The position numbers were made by a program, and so were the translations under genes. From an uncultured Lachnospiraceae bacterium (GTDB lineage: Bacteria > Bacillota > Clostridia > Lachnospirales > Lachnospiraceae): a stretch of DNA of 48,620 nt. Location: the NCBI GenBank assembly GCA_910588655.1, contig CAJUPJ010000029.1:1-48620 (forward strand). Direction: 5' to 3'. Positions within the stretch are counted from its first letter, which is position 1, and every line of letters begins with the position of its first letter. Shown here in pieces: positions 6,943 to 14,584 of the stretch. Below the pieces are notes generated by a model that was not told where the DNA came from, made no database searches, and saw nothing but the letters and a program-made list of their open reading frames with translations.

Positions 6943-8790
6943 TTATTCCCCGTCATTATTTATAAGCATTTCCGTTTCCTTTAATATAAGGTTTTTATTC
7001 CTCTTCCAGACATCTTTAAACTCACTGTTAGGCAGCGGACATGGTGATTTACCTATTTCAAGTGTTATGCTTGGAAGGTTTTTCTTATACATAACAAATT
7101 CACGGAGGTTTCCAACTGATTTGCCATCACCTTTATAACTGGCAGCACTTGTATACCCTGTTATATCACATGCAAGGCTGTACATTTCTGTAATGGTTTC
7201 TTTAAGCGGTCCTTCATAATCCCCAAAAACTATCGAACCTGTCGCATGGTAATTAATCTGTCCCACTACTGTTGTACTGCCTTTAAGCTTGTTAATCAAA
7301 TCTACTATTGCCTTAGTTTCGGGCTCACTGCATTTTTTAGTCCCTGTATAGCCCTGGCTTCCACGCCTTCCCTGCCTTGGTGTATATTCATATGGATAGT
7401 TCTTATTAAGGTCTACACCCCTGGCGTTAGCTTTCCATAAAGATGGGTTGTCTGCCCCTGGCATCTTTAAAAGCTTTTTGCGGAGTGATTTATTTCTTAT
7501 AGCACTAAAACCATACTGTGATATTGCTGCCCCGTCAGGATTTGCCATAGGCACATAATGTATAGCTACTTTGCTTAATACATCAGACACTTTTACCCCG
7601 TCAAGCTCTTCTCTATAATTCTGTAAGTAATATTCTATCTGTTTCATGCAAAGCTGTGAAGTCATATATTCCCTTGCATGTAATTCAGCTACAACAAGAA
7701 TTGACTGGTCTGCATACTGGTTGCCAATCACAATGTCATAAATATTTCTTCCATCATGTGACTGTCCAATAATATTATATTTAAAACGGTTCCCATAAAG
7801 TTTTTCAAGAGCCTCTATATCACTACAAAGTTCTTTATAACTATAATTCTGTATGGTTGTATTAATTTCATCCTTAATAAGAACCCCTATATATGTATTG
7901 CCTCCTGATATTTTTACTTTCTCGTTATTATATACAGGAACAATTTTATAGACATATTTTTTGCCTATTTTAACAGACTCATCCTTATATTTAGCCTTCT
8001 TTACTGTAGCAACTTTTTTAAAGCTGCCCTTTTTTATTTTTCTGTACACAATAAAACTTTTAGTACAATTCCCCCTTTTCCATGAAAGGTTTACTTTGCG
8101 TGTTGCAACCCTTTTATATAAAAGCTGGGAAACATTTCCAGGAATACATGCTGTAATATTTTCTGTTTTATCCATTACTTTTTTCTTGCCAAATATAGCT
8201 GTAATCCTGAATTTATAATATTTTCCTGTTTTAATCTGGACAGTGTGTTTTAATGATTTCGTTGTTTTTATTACTTTCCATTTCTTAGCACCCTGCTTCT
8301 TCTGCCACACTTTATATTTGCTTGCAGATTTCCTTTTTGCCCAGGATATAACAAGTTTATCCTTGCCTGCTTTCCTGGCAGAAATCTTAAAAGGTTTTTT
8401 ATCCTTTACAGGACCTGGTGTAGCAGTTGGTACAGGTGTTGGTTTTGATGTTGGTGTTGGCGATGGTGATGGTGTTACTGCTGGTTCTTCTGTTATCCCT
8501 GGTGTTGGCGATGGTGTTATTACTGGTTCTTCTGTAGGGATAGCAGATGGTGTCACTGTTACAGACGGGCCAGTCGGCAGTACAGATGGTGTTACTGCTG
8601 GCAGTACAGTCTGTCCTGCTGGTGGTGTTTCTGCATCTGTTATATTAACCACGTCCTGCATGGCAGGATTTTTTCTTTCCATTTGCACATGCACACTTGT
8701 CCTGGCAGTTACAGGTGCTGGATTAACCATTGCCAGTAACAATGAGAACACAACCAAAAAACAAATTAACCTTTTGCTGGATTTTTCCAT
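6943..8790 (-). CDS. Secreted M14 zinc carboxypeptidase with Fn3-like domains
   Basis: A 615-residue exported protein. A signal peptide (KRLICFLVVFSLLLAMVNPAPVT) is followed by a Pro/Thr/Ser-rich linker (about 55-130), two fibronectin-III-like beta domains rich in Lys (about 133-215 and 217-310) and a C-terminal M14 catalytic domain (about 315-610). The zinc ligands are visible as His371 and Glu374 in ELHAREYMTS and His515 in INYHATG; the catalytic Glu is E578 in PSITLEIG. The substrate-binding segment reads RGVDLNKNYP, with Lys463 where most family members have Arg. Likely substrates are peptides or peptidoglycan stems at the cell surface. The start at 8790 follows CGGAGGAAGTAT; an upstream ATG at 8853 lacks a site and would bury the signal peptide. 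It is monocistronic with its own terminator. Confidence 0.9.
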   Translation of the reverse strand: MEKSSKRLICFLVVFSLLLAMVNPAPVTARTSVHVQMERKNPAMQDVVNITDAETPPAGQTVLPAVTPSVLPTGPSVTVTPSAIPTEEPVITPSPTPGITEEPAVTPSPSPTPTSKPTPVPTATPGPVKDKKPFKISARKAGKDKLVISWAKRKSASKYKVWQKKQGAKKWKVIKTTKSLKHTVQIKTGKYYKFRITAIFGKKKVMDKTENITACIPGNVSQLLYKRVATRKVNLSWKRGNCTKSFIVYRKIKKGSFKKVATVKKAKYKDESVKIGKKYVYKIVPVYNNEKVKISGGNTYIGVLIKDEINTTIQNYSYKELCSDIEALEKLYGNRFKYNIIGQSHDGRNIYDIVIGNQYADQSILVVAELHAREYMTSQLCMKQIEYYLQNYREELDGVKVSDVLSKVAIHYVPMANPDGAAISQYGFSAIRNKSLRKKLLKMPGADNPSLWKANARGVDLNKNYPYEYTPRQGRRGSQGYTGTKKCSEPETKAIVDLINKLKGSTTVVGQINYHATGSIVFGDYEGPLKETITEMYSLACDITGYTSAASYKGDGKSVGNLREFVMYKKNLPSITLEIGKSPCPLPNSEFKDVWKRNKNLILKETEMLINNDGE

Positions 8791-8929
8791 ATACTTCCTC
8801 CGAATTTTTAACAAGGGTGTAATGTACTGCCTGCTATACAAAACAAGCACCATATATAACTACAAAACAATAATATATATGATGCCCCCTCTATTTTTAT
8901 GAATAACTTTTTATAGTTATCCTGTCATT

Positions 8930-10417
8930 CTATATGCCAAGGATTTTCTCCACTTCCTTCTGCATATCTTCTGTTTCACATACTGTATTATGAAGTACAG
9001 GTGCTGAACGGATTTCTTCTACTGCTTTTGGGATAGCTGTCCCTGATATCCTGCTTAACTCATCAATAAGTGCAAAATCGTCCATACCTTTATATTTGCT
9101 GTCAATAGCACCCATTACACTAGTACCAAACTTATATGGGCTTGCTGTTGATGCAATTACAGTTACTGTACTATCTTTTGTTTTCTCCTTATAATCATGG
9201 TATACCGCAGATGCAACAGCAGTATGTGTATCCATTACATATCCTGTTTCTTCATATACCCTTCTGATTTCAGATGCTGTCTGTTCTTCACTAGCCCATC
9301 CGCTGGCAAAGTCCTCCAGCTTTGCTTTCATTTCCCTGGTAACTTCATACCTGCCTTTACTTGCAAGTGCATCCATCATACTGGCAGTTGCTTCTGGATT
9401 ATCCCCTGCAATCCTGTACACCAGGCGTTCAAGGTTGCTTGAAACCAGTATATCCATAGATGGTGACGATGTAAGTACAAATTCACGGTTTTTATCATAA
9501 ATCCCTGTTTCAAAGAAATCAAATAAAACTTTATTCTCATTAGATGCACAAACAAGCTTGCCAACTGGCACACCCATATTTTTAGCATAATAAGCAGCAA
9601 GTATATTGCCAAAATTGCCAGTAGGGACTACAAAATTAACCTGTTCACCAGGTTTTACTGCTCCATTTGAAAGCAGTTTTGCATATGAATAAACGTAATA
9701 TACAACCTGCGGCACAAGACGTCCTATATTAATTGAGTTAGCAGAAGAAAACTGGTAGTTATGTTTCTTCATAGTTTCTGCCAGCTCTTTATTATTAAAC
9801 ATTGCCTTGACACCACTCTGTGCATCATCAAAATTCCCTGTTATGCCTATAACAGAAGTATTTGCACCTTTCTGTGTAACCATCTGCCTTTCCTGTATCC
9901 TGCTGACGCCATTCTTAGGATAAAATACAATTATTCTTGTCCCGGGCACATCTGCAAATCCTGCAAGTGCTGCTTTGCCAGTATCACCTGATGTAGCAGT
10001 AAGAATTACAATTTCACCACTGGCATTATTCTTCTTTGCTGAAACTGTAAGAAGATGTGGCAGTATGGAAAGCGCCATATCCTTAAATGCTATTGTAGCA
10101 CCGTGGAACAGTTCAAGGTAATAAACCCCTGCCTTCTCTGTTAATGGAGCAATTTCACAAGTATCAAACTTATTATCATATGCCTTGTCAATACATGATT
10201 TTAATTCTTCCTCTGTAAAATCAGTTAAAAACAGTTTCATTACTTCATAGGCAGTTTCCTTATATGACATACCAGCAAAATCTTCCAGCGGAATACCAGG
10301 TACTGGAATTCTTTCAGGCACAAAAAGACCACCATCACCTGCAAGGCCTTTTAAAATTGCCTGTGAAGCAGTTACTTTCTCCCCTTTGCTACGTGTACTC
10401 TGATACAATAGTTCCAT
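8930..10417 (-). CDS. thrC: Threonine synthase
   Basis: This PLP enzyme converts O-phospho-L-homoserine to L-threonine, the last step of threonine synthesis. At 495 residues it has the length of the longer bacterial ThrC class. The N-terminal MELLYQSTRSKGEKVTASQA and GLAGDGGLFVPE are diagnostic, Lys112 in GATIAFKDMA is the PLP-binding lysine, and LTATSGDTGKAALAGF and VPTGNFGNILAAYYAK are the phosphate/PLP-binding loops. The start is 10417, because GGAGGAAATA precedes that ATG; the in-frame ATG at 10429 overlaps the ribosome site. It is monocistronic, with a small hairpin in the leader. No T-box or threonine attenuator peptide was seen. Confidence 0.96.
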   Translation of the reverse strand: MELLYQSTRSKGEKVTASQAILKGLAGDGGLFVPERIPVPGIPLEDFAGMSYKETAYEVMKLFLTDFTEEELKSCIDKAYDNKFDTCEIAPLTEKAGVYYLELFHGATIAFKDMALSILPHLLTVSAKKNNASGEIVILTATSGDTGKAALAGFADVPGTRIIVFYPKNGVSRIQERQMVTQKGANTSVIGITGNFDDAQSGVKAMFNNKELAETMKKHNYQFSSANSINIGRLVPQVVYYVYSYAKLLSNGAVKPGEQVNFVVPTGNFGNILAAYYAKNMGVPVGKLVCASNENKVLFDFFETGIYDKNREFVLTSSPSMDILVSSNLERLVYRIAGDNPEATASMMDALASKGRYEVTREMKAKLEDFASGWASEEQTASEIRRVYEETGYVMDTHTAVASAVYHDYKEKTKDSTVTVIASTASPYKFGTSVMGAIDSKYKGMDDFALIDELSRISGTAIPKAVEEIRSAPVLHNTVCETEDMQKEVEKILGI

Positions 10418-10432
10418 TATTTCCTCCATTCT

Positions 10433-10447
10433 GCTGCGGGATGCAGC
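10433..10447 (-). other. Leader hairpin next to the thrC ribosome binding site
   Basis: GCTGC (10433-10437) and GCAGC (10443-10447) flank a 5-nt loop, ending 4 nt before AATGGAGG on the minus strand. Similar hairpins sit at the same place ahead of the SleB-like gene, minC and the gene at 47026. The surrounding gap 10418-11027 otherwise holds the repeat at 10672-10834 and the hairpin at 10894-10926. Confidence 0.45.
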
Positions 10448-10671
10448 TATAGAATAATTAATATAACATAAATAACTTAGAATTTGTTTTACCAGGCTGT
10501 ATACATATATTACAAGAAACCCGCTATATTATTTAAAGGCATTTGCCCTGTTCCTGCTTTAAAGCCGGGGAATGTATCTCCATAATATAGCAAATATGTA
10601 AACATAAATTCAGCGTATATTATACAATAACATGCCGCTAATTTCAAGAACCCATTAAAAAAAGTCATGGG

Positions 10672-10834
10672 ATAATTTACAGTTATCCTTTGCTGGATGA
10701 CGGACGGTTTTGCGTGCCAGAGCCAGAATATTCCATACAAGGTGGTACGCTTCCGCTACGTCAAGCCACGCAACGGCACATAAAGCCATAAATCCACAGT
10801 AAAATGAGGGACAAGTAGTATAACTGTAAATTAT
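10672..10834. repeat. 163-bp MITE-like element with perfect 15-bp terminal inverted repeats
   Basis: ATAATTTACAGTTAT (10672-10686) and its exact reverse complement (10820-10834) bound a 163-bp segment. It contains TGCCAGAGCCAGAATATT and GGTACGCTTC followed by CTACGTCAAGCCAC, all of which recur in the two larger repeats at 34486-34974 and 35098-35590. No protein is encoded. It is most simply a non-autonomous mobile element or REP-like repeat. A target duplication was not evident. Confidence 0.7.
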
Positions 10835-10893
10835 GGAAAAGTGGAGGTTATTCTGCCAGCCACTTATTAAACAGTGGGATATTTATTAAGAAA

Positions 10894-10926
10894 GGCGTAC
10901 CGTTCTTTATTTTAAAAGGGTACGCC
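10894..10926 (-). terminator. Probable terminator of the SleB-like hydrolase gene
   Basis: GGCGTACC (10894-10901) pairs perfectly with GGTACGCC (10919-10926), and TTTCTT follows on the minus strand. It lies about 100 bp past the hydrolase stop codon; a weaker GCCAT/ATGGC hairpin lies in between. Confidence 0.5.
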
Positions 10927-11027
10927 CATACAGAGCTGCCATGCTATTATATGGCACTGGCAGGATATTATATTTTAGAAATTTGTATTATAAATTATAT
11001 TTTTAACATTTAAAATTGGTTTTTTAT

Positions 11028-11675
11028 TTATTTATAAAATTCATGGCAGTGATAGCCAAACAGCCTTGTAAGACATCTGTCAAACCATGCAGCATTATCT
11101 GAGTCTGCATATGCCCTTTCCATAAAGTAAAGTGCCCCCTGTGACGGGTCAACACCATTTAATGCATCTTTTACTGCCTTCTTAGTGTCTTCTGAAACAT
11201 TTACTGTATAATATCTTCCGTCATATATAGGTGAAAATTGATACGTAGAACCCCTGTGTGCAAAGACCACTTCTTTTATTGTAGAAGGAAATGACTTGCT
11301 TTTAACCCTGTTTAACACAACATTGGCTACAAGCACTTTTCCTTTATGGTCTTCCCCACCCGCTTCTGCTTCAACAATTCTTTCAAGTATAACCCTGTCA
11401 GAAGCTGATACAGATACACCACAGCATCTTTTAATGCGTGCTGCTTCCTGTATCTGCGCCCTTTTCTCGTGGTTGTCGCTCAATCTTTTTATTCTGTTAT
11501 AATTATTAGCATTTTCTACAACATGGTTCTCAGATTGTAATATAATAACTTTTTGTGAAGAAGCATCTTTTACCGGTGCAGGTGCCATTGCCACTGATGC
11601 GTTGCTAGCTGCCGGTACAAGCGTTGCACTTAAAGCTGCTACTACCGCCAATGCCCCTTTTGCTGCCTTTCTCAT
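11028..11675 (-). CDS. Exported SleB/CwlJ-family cell wall hydrolase
   Basis: A 215-residue protein with a signal peptide (MRKAAKGALAVVAALSATLV, cleavage near ASNASVA), a short linker, and a C-terminal Hydrolase_2 domain from about residue 85. The domain shows ILERIVEAEAGGEDHKGKVL (E in EAEAGGE is the expected catalytic glutamate), VANVVLNRVKSKSFPSTIKE, VVFAHRGSTYQFSPI and LYFMERAYA. Such enzymes cleave spore-cortex or vegetative peptidoglycan as lytic transglycosylases. A vegetative or envelope-remodelling role is as likely as germination, because no ypeB-like partner is near. GGAGGATTATT precedes the ATG. A GC-rich hairpin abuts the ribosome site. Confidence 0.92.
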   Translation of the reverse strand: MRKAAKGALAVVAALSATLVPAASNASVAMAPAPVKDASSQKVIILQSENHVVENANNYNRIKRLSDNHEKRAQIQEAARIKRCCGVSVSASDRVILERIVEAEAGGEDHKGKVLVANVVLNRVKSKSFPSTIKEVVFAHRGSTYQFSPIYDGRYYTVNVSEDTKKAVKDALNGVDPSQGALYFMERAYADSDNAAWFDRCLTRLFGYHCHEFYK

Positions 11676-11688
11676 AATAATCCTCCAT

Positions 11689-11705
11689 ACCGCCTTACAG
11701 GCGGT
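11689..11705 (-). other. Leader hairpin abutting the SleB-like gene ribosome site
   Basis: ACCGCC (11689-11694) pairs with GGCGGT (11700-11705) around TTACA. On the minus strand TACTAT lies about 10 nt upstream and ATGGAGG starts directly after the stem. Part of a recurring arrangement described in the findings. Confidence 0.55.
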
Positions 11706-11919
11706 TTAAAAAATAGTAATGTTTAAATATTAAATATCATTAATTATTGTTACAAAACTATTACAAATTATATGGATATTTTAAAATTTTATTCACTTTA
11801 TTTACATTTTTGTGTATACTTTACAAAAATAAATGGCTTGCCAGTGAAATTACCAGACTTTTATACAAAAAACTGGTAAGTATAAAATTAAGAAATACAG
11901 CAATAAGGTTTCTGTTTAA

Positions 11920-12411
11920 TTAACCCTGTTTAATAATTTTTTCAAAGAAGTCATAAACAACTATACACAGCCCCATTGGCAGGCAGAATAAAACTATGCC
12001 TGTAATTATTCCTGCTGCCATGTGCGCTGCTGAAAAGCTGCCTGGTTTTATAAATGCTGACATCCCCATAACAGAATTAACCAGAAAAAATATACCTGTT
12101 ACCAGCCCAGGGGAGATTTTCCTGTCTTTAATTGTATAAAAACAATGGTCAGCAAAATTTATAATTCCCCATACAAGTACAGCTACCCCGCAGAATATAA
12201 ATGTCCTGTTTATTAAAAACAGCAATGCGGGTATTAAAACTAATGGATAATATATAAATATATTATTTGCCATCCAGTGCCCATGCGTCATATGGTAAGG
12301 AAGCCACTTATGTGTATACATCCATTTTGGAAAATCACCTGCGGCTTCTTCAAAAAGATGGAATGGCATATAAATAATAAGGTTTGCCACTACAAAATAT
12401 ATAAGGTTCAT
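11920..12411 (-). CDS. HXXEE-motif integral membrane protein
   Basis: A 163-residue protein with four or five hydrophobic helices. Near the N-terminus MPFHLFEEAAGDFPKW carries the His-x-x-Glu-Glu signature that defines the HXXEE membrane family, and further His residues occur in THKWLPYHMTHGHWMANN, suggesting metal binding or a membrane hydrolase-like site. The biochemical function of the family is not established. Its ATG overlaps the PadR stop codon (ATGA), so it is the translationally coupled second gene of a two-gene operon and the probable target of PadR autoregulation. AAAGGAGGGGAAGGAAA precedes the start. Confidence 0.82.
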   Translation of the reverse strand: MNLIYFVVANLIIYMPFHLFEEAAGDFPKWMYTHKWLPYHMTHGHWMANNIFIYYPLVLIPALLFLINRTFIFCGVAVLVWGIINFADHCFYTIKDRKISPGLVTGIFFLVNSVMGMSAFIKPGSFSAAHMAAGIITGIVLFCLPMGLCIVVYDFFEKIIKQG

Positions 12412-12974
12412 TTTCCTTCCCCTCCTTTCTTTATTTCAAATGCTTTCTTTCCCTGACTGCTTAGTTCCTGTTCAAAACCTTCTTCCCATTTTTCTAATGT
12501 TTCCAGAAGCATATACTGCTGTTCAAGTATAGTACGCCCAAATAGCGGGATATCCTTATGTACAGAAAGTGAACCCGATATCTGCTCTTTAGTGTCCTGG
12601 ATGCTTTTTTTAATATTTGTTAAATATTCCATTGCATCACTTTCACCAAGTAAAGCTAAATTTACAATAACAGCATTAAAATCTAAAAACACCCTGGTTT
12701 CTGCTAATGAAAACCCTGACATAAGTTCCCTGAAATGTCCTTTCCCATATTCTGTTAATGAATATATTGTTTTTTCTGGCATATTGCCATTTTTAACAGT
12801 TTCACTGGAAACATATCCTTTCTTTTCATACTGTACCACTTTCTTATAAACGGTATATGAGCCTATCTTTACCCATCTTGATAAATTCCTGGCTTCAACC
12901 TGCTTCTGCAAATCATATGCGCTTTTCTTCCCCTGGTAAAGAGAACCTAAAAGTATCAAATCAATAGCTGACAT
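12408..12974 (-). CDS. PadR-family transcriptional regulator
   Basis: A 188-residue regulator with an N-terminal winged helix (SAIDLILLGSLYQGKKSAYD and VKIGSYTVYKKVVQYEKKGYV, with the wing at MPEKTIYSLTEYGKGHFREL) and a C-terminal coiled dimerisation domain from about residue 95. This is the usual PadR-s2 architecture. It is the first gene of an operon with the HXXEE membrane protein. A perfect 17-bp palindrome covers its own -10 box, so negative autoregulation is likely. The effector is unknown. CAGGGAGGAAAAA gives a strong start. Confidence 0.92.
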   Translation of the reverse strand: MSAIDLILLGSLYQGKKSAYDLQKQVEARNLSRWVKIGSYTVYKKVVQYEKKGYVSSETVKNGNMPEKTIYSLTEYGKGHFRELMSGFSLAETRVFLDFNAVIVNLALLGESDAMEYLTNIKKSIQDTKEQISGSLSVHKDIPLFGRTILEQQYMLLETLEKWEEGFEQELSSQGKKAFEIKKGGEGK

Positions 12975-13007
12975 TTTTTCCTCCCTGGTTAATATTGTAT
13001 TATCTAT

Positions 13008-13041
13008 TACTGTATTATACAGTATCTTTGTAAAATGTCAA
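13008..13041 (-). promoter_or_regulatory. padR promoter with palindromic operator
   Basis: On the minus strand TTGACA (13036-13041), a 16-bp spacer and TATAAT (13014-13019). The -10 box lies inside the perfect palindrome TACTGTATTATACAGTA (13008-13024), a natural binding site for the PadR dimer. Confidence 0.8.
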
Positions 13042-13062
13042 GTGCCGGCGGCAACAAAAAAA

Positions 13063-13085
13063 CCACACACCTTAAAAGTGTGTGG
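13063..13085 (-). terminator. Intrinsic terminator of the S26 peptidase/EcsC pair
   Basis: CCACACAC (13063-13070) pairs with GTGTGTGG (13078-13085), followed on the minus strand by TTTTTTTG. It lies about 75 bp past the EcsC stop. A second small stem AAGCCT/AGGCTT (13092-13106) sits in between. Confidence 0.85.
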
Positions 13086-13160
13086 CTGTGTAAGCCTCAT
13101 AGGCTTTTTGGATAGATATTGTACCAGTTTTCCAGTTATGTTATATATGCCTGGCTGCAC

Positions 13161-13955
13161 CTATATAACAACATCCTCTTCCATATGCTTTGCCAGAAAT
13201 CTCCGCTTATATTTTAATACTGCATAATCTGTAATTTTCTTCTGGTAAATAACATCTGATATACCACCAACAACCCCTGCAACTGGTATTCCCTGGATAA
13301 ATTTGAGGTAAAGCAGTTCTTGTGAAAGTAAATCTGATGTTTTTTCTATCTGTGTCTTTTTATCTGTTAAAAATGGTATTTTCCCTTCTGATTTTATCCA
13401 GTCATTAATTTCCATATCACCGTCTACAAGTTCATCTTCATGGCACAGGGCAGTTTCGATTATTTTCAGGATAAACATCTGTTCTTGCTCTGTTTCATAT
13501 CCAAACCCGAAATGAAGTGCTGTTTCATATATGCTTTTTAAAATCACCGAAAGAAATACAGGGATATCAGGAATACCCATGCCAAATACGCCCATTCCTA
13601 CACCCTCTGCTGTGGAAATAGCCATATTAAGGACTTTGCTGCCAAACGCCAGCCTTCCAAATTTCTTAATGCTGCTTTTATTGTTCCTTAAATCAGCCGA
13701 ATATTCATTTACTTTAAAATCCTGCTCACGCTTTTCTTTATTATACGTCTTCTCAATAAAGCCTGTACCCTTTTCAAAAACAAGCCCGAATGCTTTGCAA
13801 AAAGCTGTATTAAGTGTTTTATCAAGTGTATCAGGAACATATTTGCTGATTTTTTCCTGCCATTTATTTTCCTTTACTACAATATTTCTGTTTATAAATT
13901 TCTCTTCTTCCCTTACCAGCTCTTTAAATTCATTTTTTATCTGCTTCTGGTTCAT
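13161..13955 (-). CDS. EcsC-family protein
   Basis: A 264-residue protein with the EcsC pattern: N-terminal charged helices, a central glycine-rich hydrophobic segment (FGSKVLNMAISTAEGVGMGV, then FGMGIPDIPVFLSVILKSIY), LHFGFGYETEQEQMFILKII and a C-terminal GIPVAGVVGGISDVIYQKKI. The name comes from the Bacillus ecs locus, where EcsC accompanies an ABC transporter affecting secretion, but no biochemical activity is known. The start at 13955 follows GGAGGAATAT. Its first codons overlap the end of the upstream S26 peptidase by about 26 bp, so the two are one operon. The pairing hints at a membrane or secretion role (inference). Confidence 0.88.
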   Translation of the reverse strand: MNQKQIKNEFKELVREEEKFINRNIVVKENKWQEKISKYVPDTLDKTLNTAFCKAFGLVFEKGTGFIEKTYNKEKREQDFKVNEYSADLRNNKSSIKKFGRLAFGSKVLNMAISTAEGVGMGVFGMGIPDIPVFLSVILKSIYETALHFGFGYETEQEQMFILKIIETALCHEDELVDGDMEINDWIKSEGKIPFLTDKKTQIEKTSDLLSQELLYLKFIQGIPVAGVVGGISDVIYQKKITDYAVLKYKRRFLAKHMEEDVVI

Positions 13956-14412
13956 ATATTCCTCCATTTCCGCCTTTAAATATCCTTCTTTTTATCCATG
14001 CCACAGCAAGCTGGAACGGCCTGCGTAACGGCCGCATAAAAAGCCAGATTCCTGACAATAATTTATATAAAATATTACTTGTGCTTATATATTTCCCATT
14101 CCTTATAAATCCATCCAGTATGCCTATAACTTGTCCTTCACTGACCGGCCCTTCTGTCTTTACCTGGTTATCCCCAACCATATACATGCCTTCTTTTTCC
14201 CTATGGTGCAGACGGTGCAGTACAAGCATCCCGTTTTTCCTTCTGTACAAAACAACATCCCCACGTCTGGCATTATAATTCCCTTTTCCACGTATAACAG
14301 CTTCATCACGTCCTGGCACAAACATGGGGTACATACTGCAGCCTTCAGGTTTTATTCTTAATACATTCCCTTCTGCAAGCAGTTTTTCAATATTTTTTCT
14401 GTTACTTTCCAT
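13930..14412 (-). CDS. S24/S26 signal-peptidase-like protein with Ser-His dyad (SipW type)
   Basis: A 160-residue protein of the signal peptidase I fold. The nucleophile region is RIKPEGCSMYPMFVPGRDEA (Ser in GCSMYP). The general-base segment reads GDVVLYRRKNGMLVLHRLHH, with His in LVLHRL where bacterial LepB has Lys, as in ER-type and SipW enzymes. YMVGDNQVKTEGPVSEGQVIG is the usual later box. There is no N-terminal membrane anchor; a hydrophobic stretch near residues 110-140 (LYKLLSGIWLFM) may associate with the membrane. Such proteins in clostridia often process specialised peptides; none is encoded here. AAAAGGGGATGCCTGT precedes the ATG. It overlaps the EcsC gene. Confidence 0.82.
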   Translation of the reverse strand: MESNRKNIEKLLAEGNVLRIKPEGCSMYPMFVPGRDEAVIRGKGNYNARRGDVVLYRRKNGMLVLHRLHHREKEGMYMVGDNQVKTEGPVSEGQVIGILDGFIRNGKYISTSNILYKLLSGIWLFMRPLRRPFQLAVAWIKRRIFKGGNGGIYEPEADKK

Positions 14413-14465
14413 ACAGGCATCCCCTTTTCATGCAATTATAACATAAAAATACAGATATAGGAACA

Positions 14466-14533
14466 CTATAATAATACACATTAAAAAAGAGTAAAAACTT
14501 TATTTTACTCCTTTTTAATGTGTATTATTATAG
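14466..14533. terminator. 31-bp palindrome, probable bidirectional terminator at island edge
   Basis: The arm 14466-14496 (CTATAATAATACACATTAAA...) pairs with 14503-14533 over 31 positions with a single mismatch. Its core, GAGTAAAA/TTTTACTC followed by T5-T6 on either strand, can terminate transcription in both directions. It separates the ImmA/IrrE gene from the S26 peptidase and coincides with the change to AT-rich island DNA. Confidence 0.65.
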
Positions 14534-14584
14534 AATTTTATGCACCTCCTAATTATAAAAATATATTCTGTATTATTAAAAAAC

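Noticed and set aside
8243..8902. 219-codon plus-strand frame with Gly/Val/Asp repeats
   Set aside because: It is the antisense of the Pro/Thr-rich linker and signal region of the M14 carboxypeptidase.
10418..10500. Threonine attenuator or T-box ahead of thrC
   Set aside because: No Thr-codon-rich leader peptide and no T-box TGGN/specifier arrangement found; only a small hairpin.
10510..10740. 76-codon minus-strand frame upstream of thrC
   Set aside because: It shares the YxIFWLWxxKP stretch with the repeat copies at 34.5 kb, so it is repeat sequence rather than a gene.
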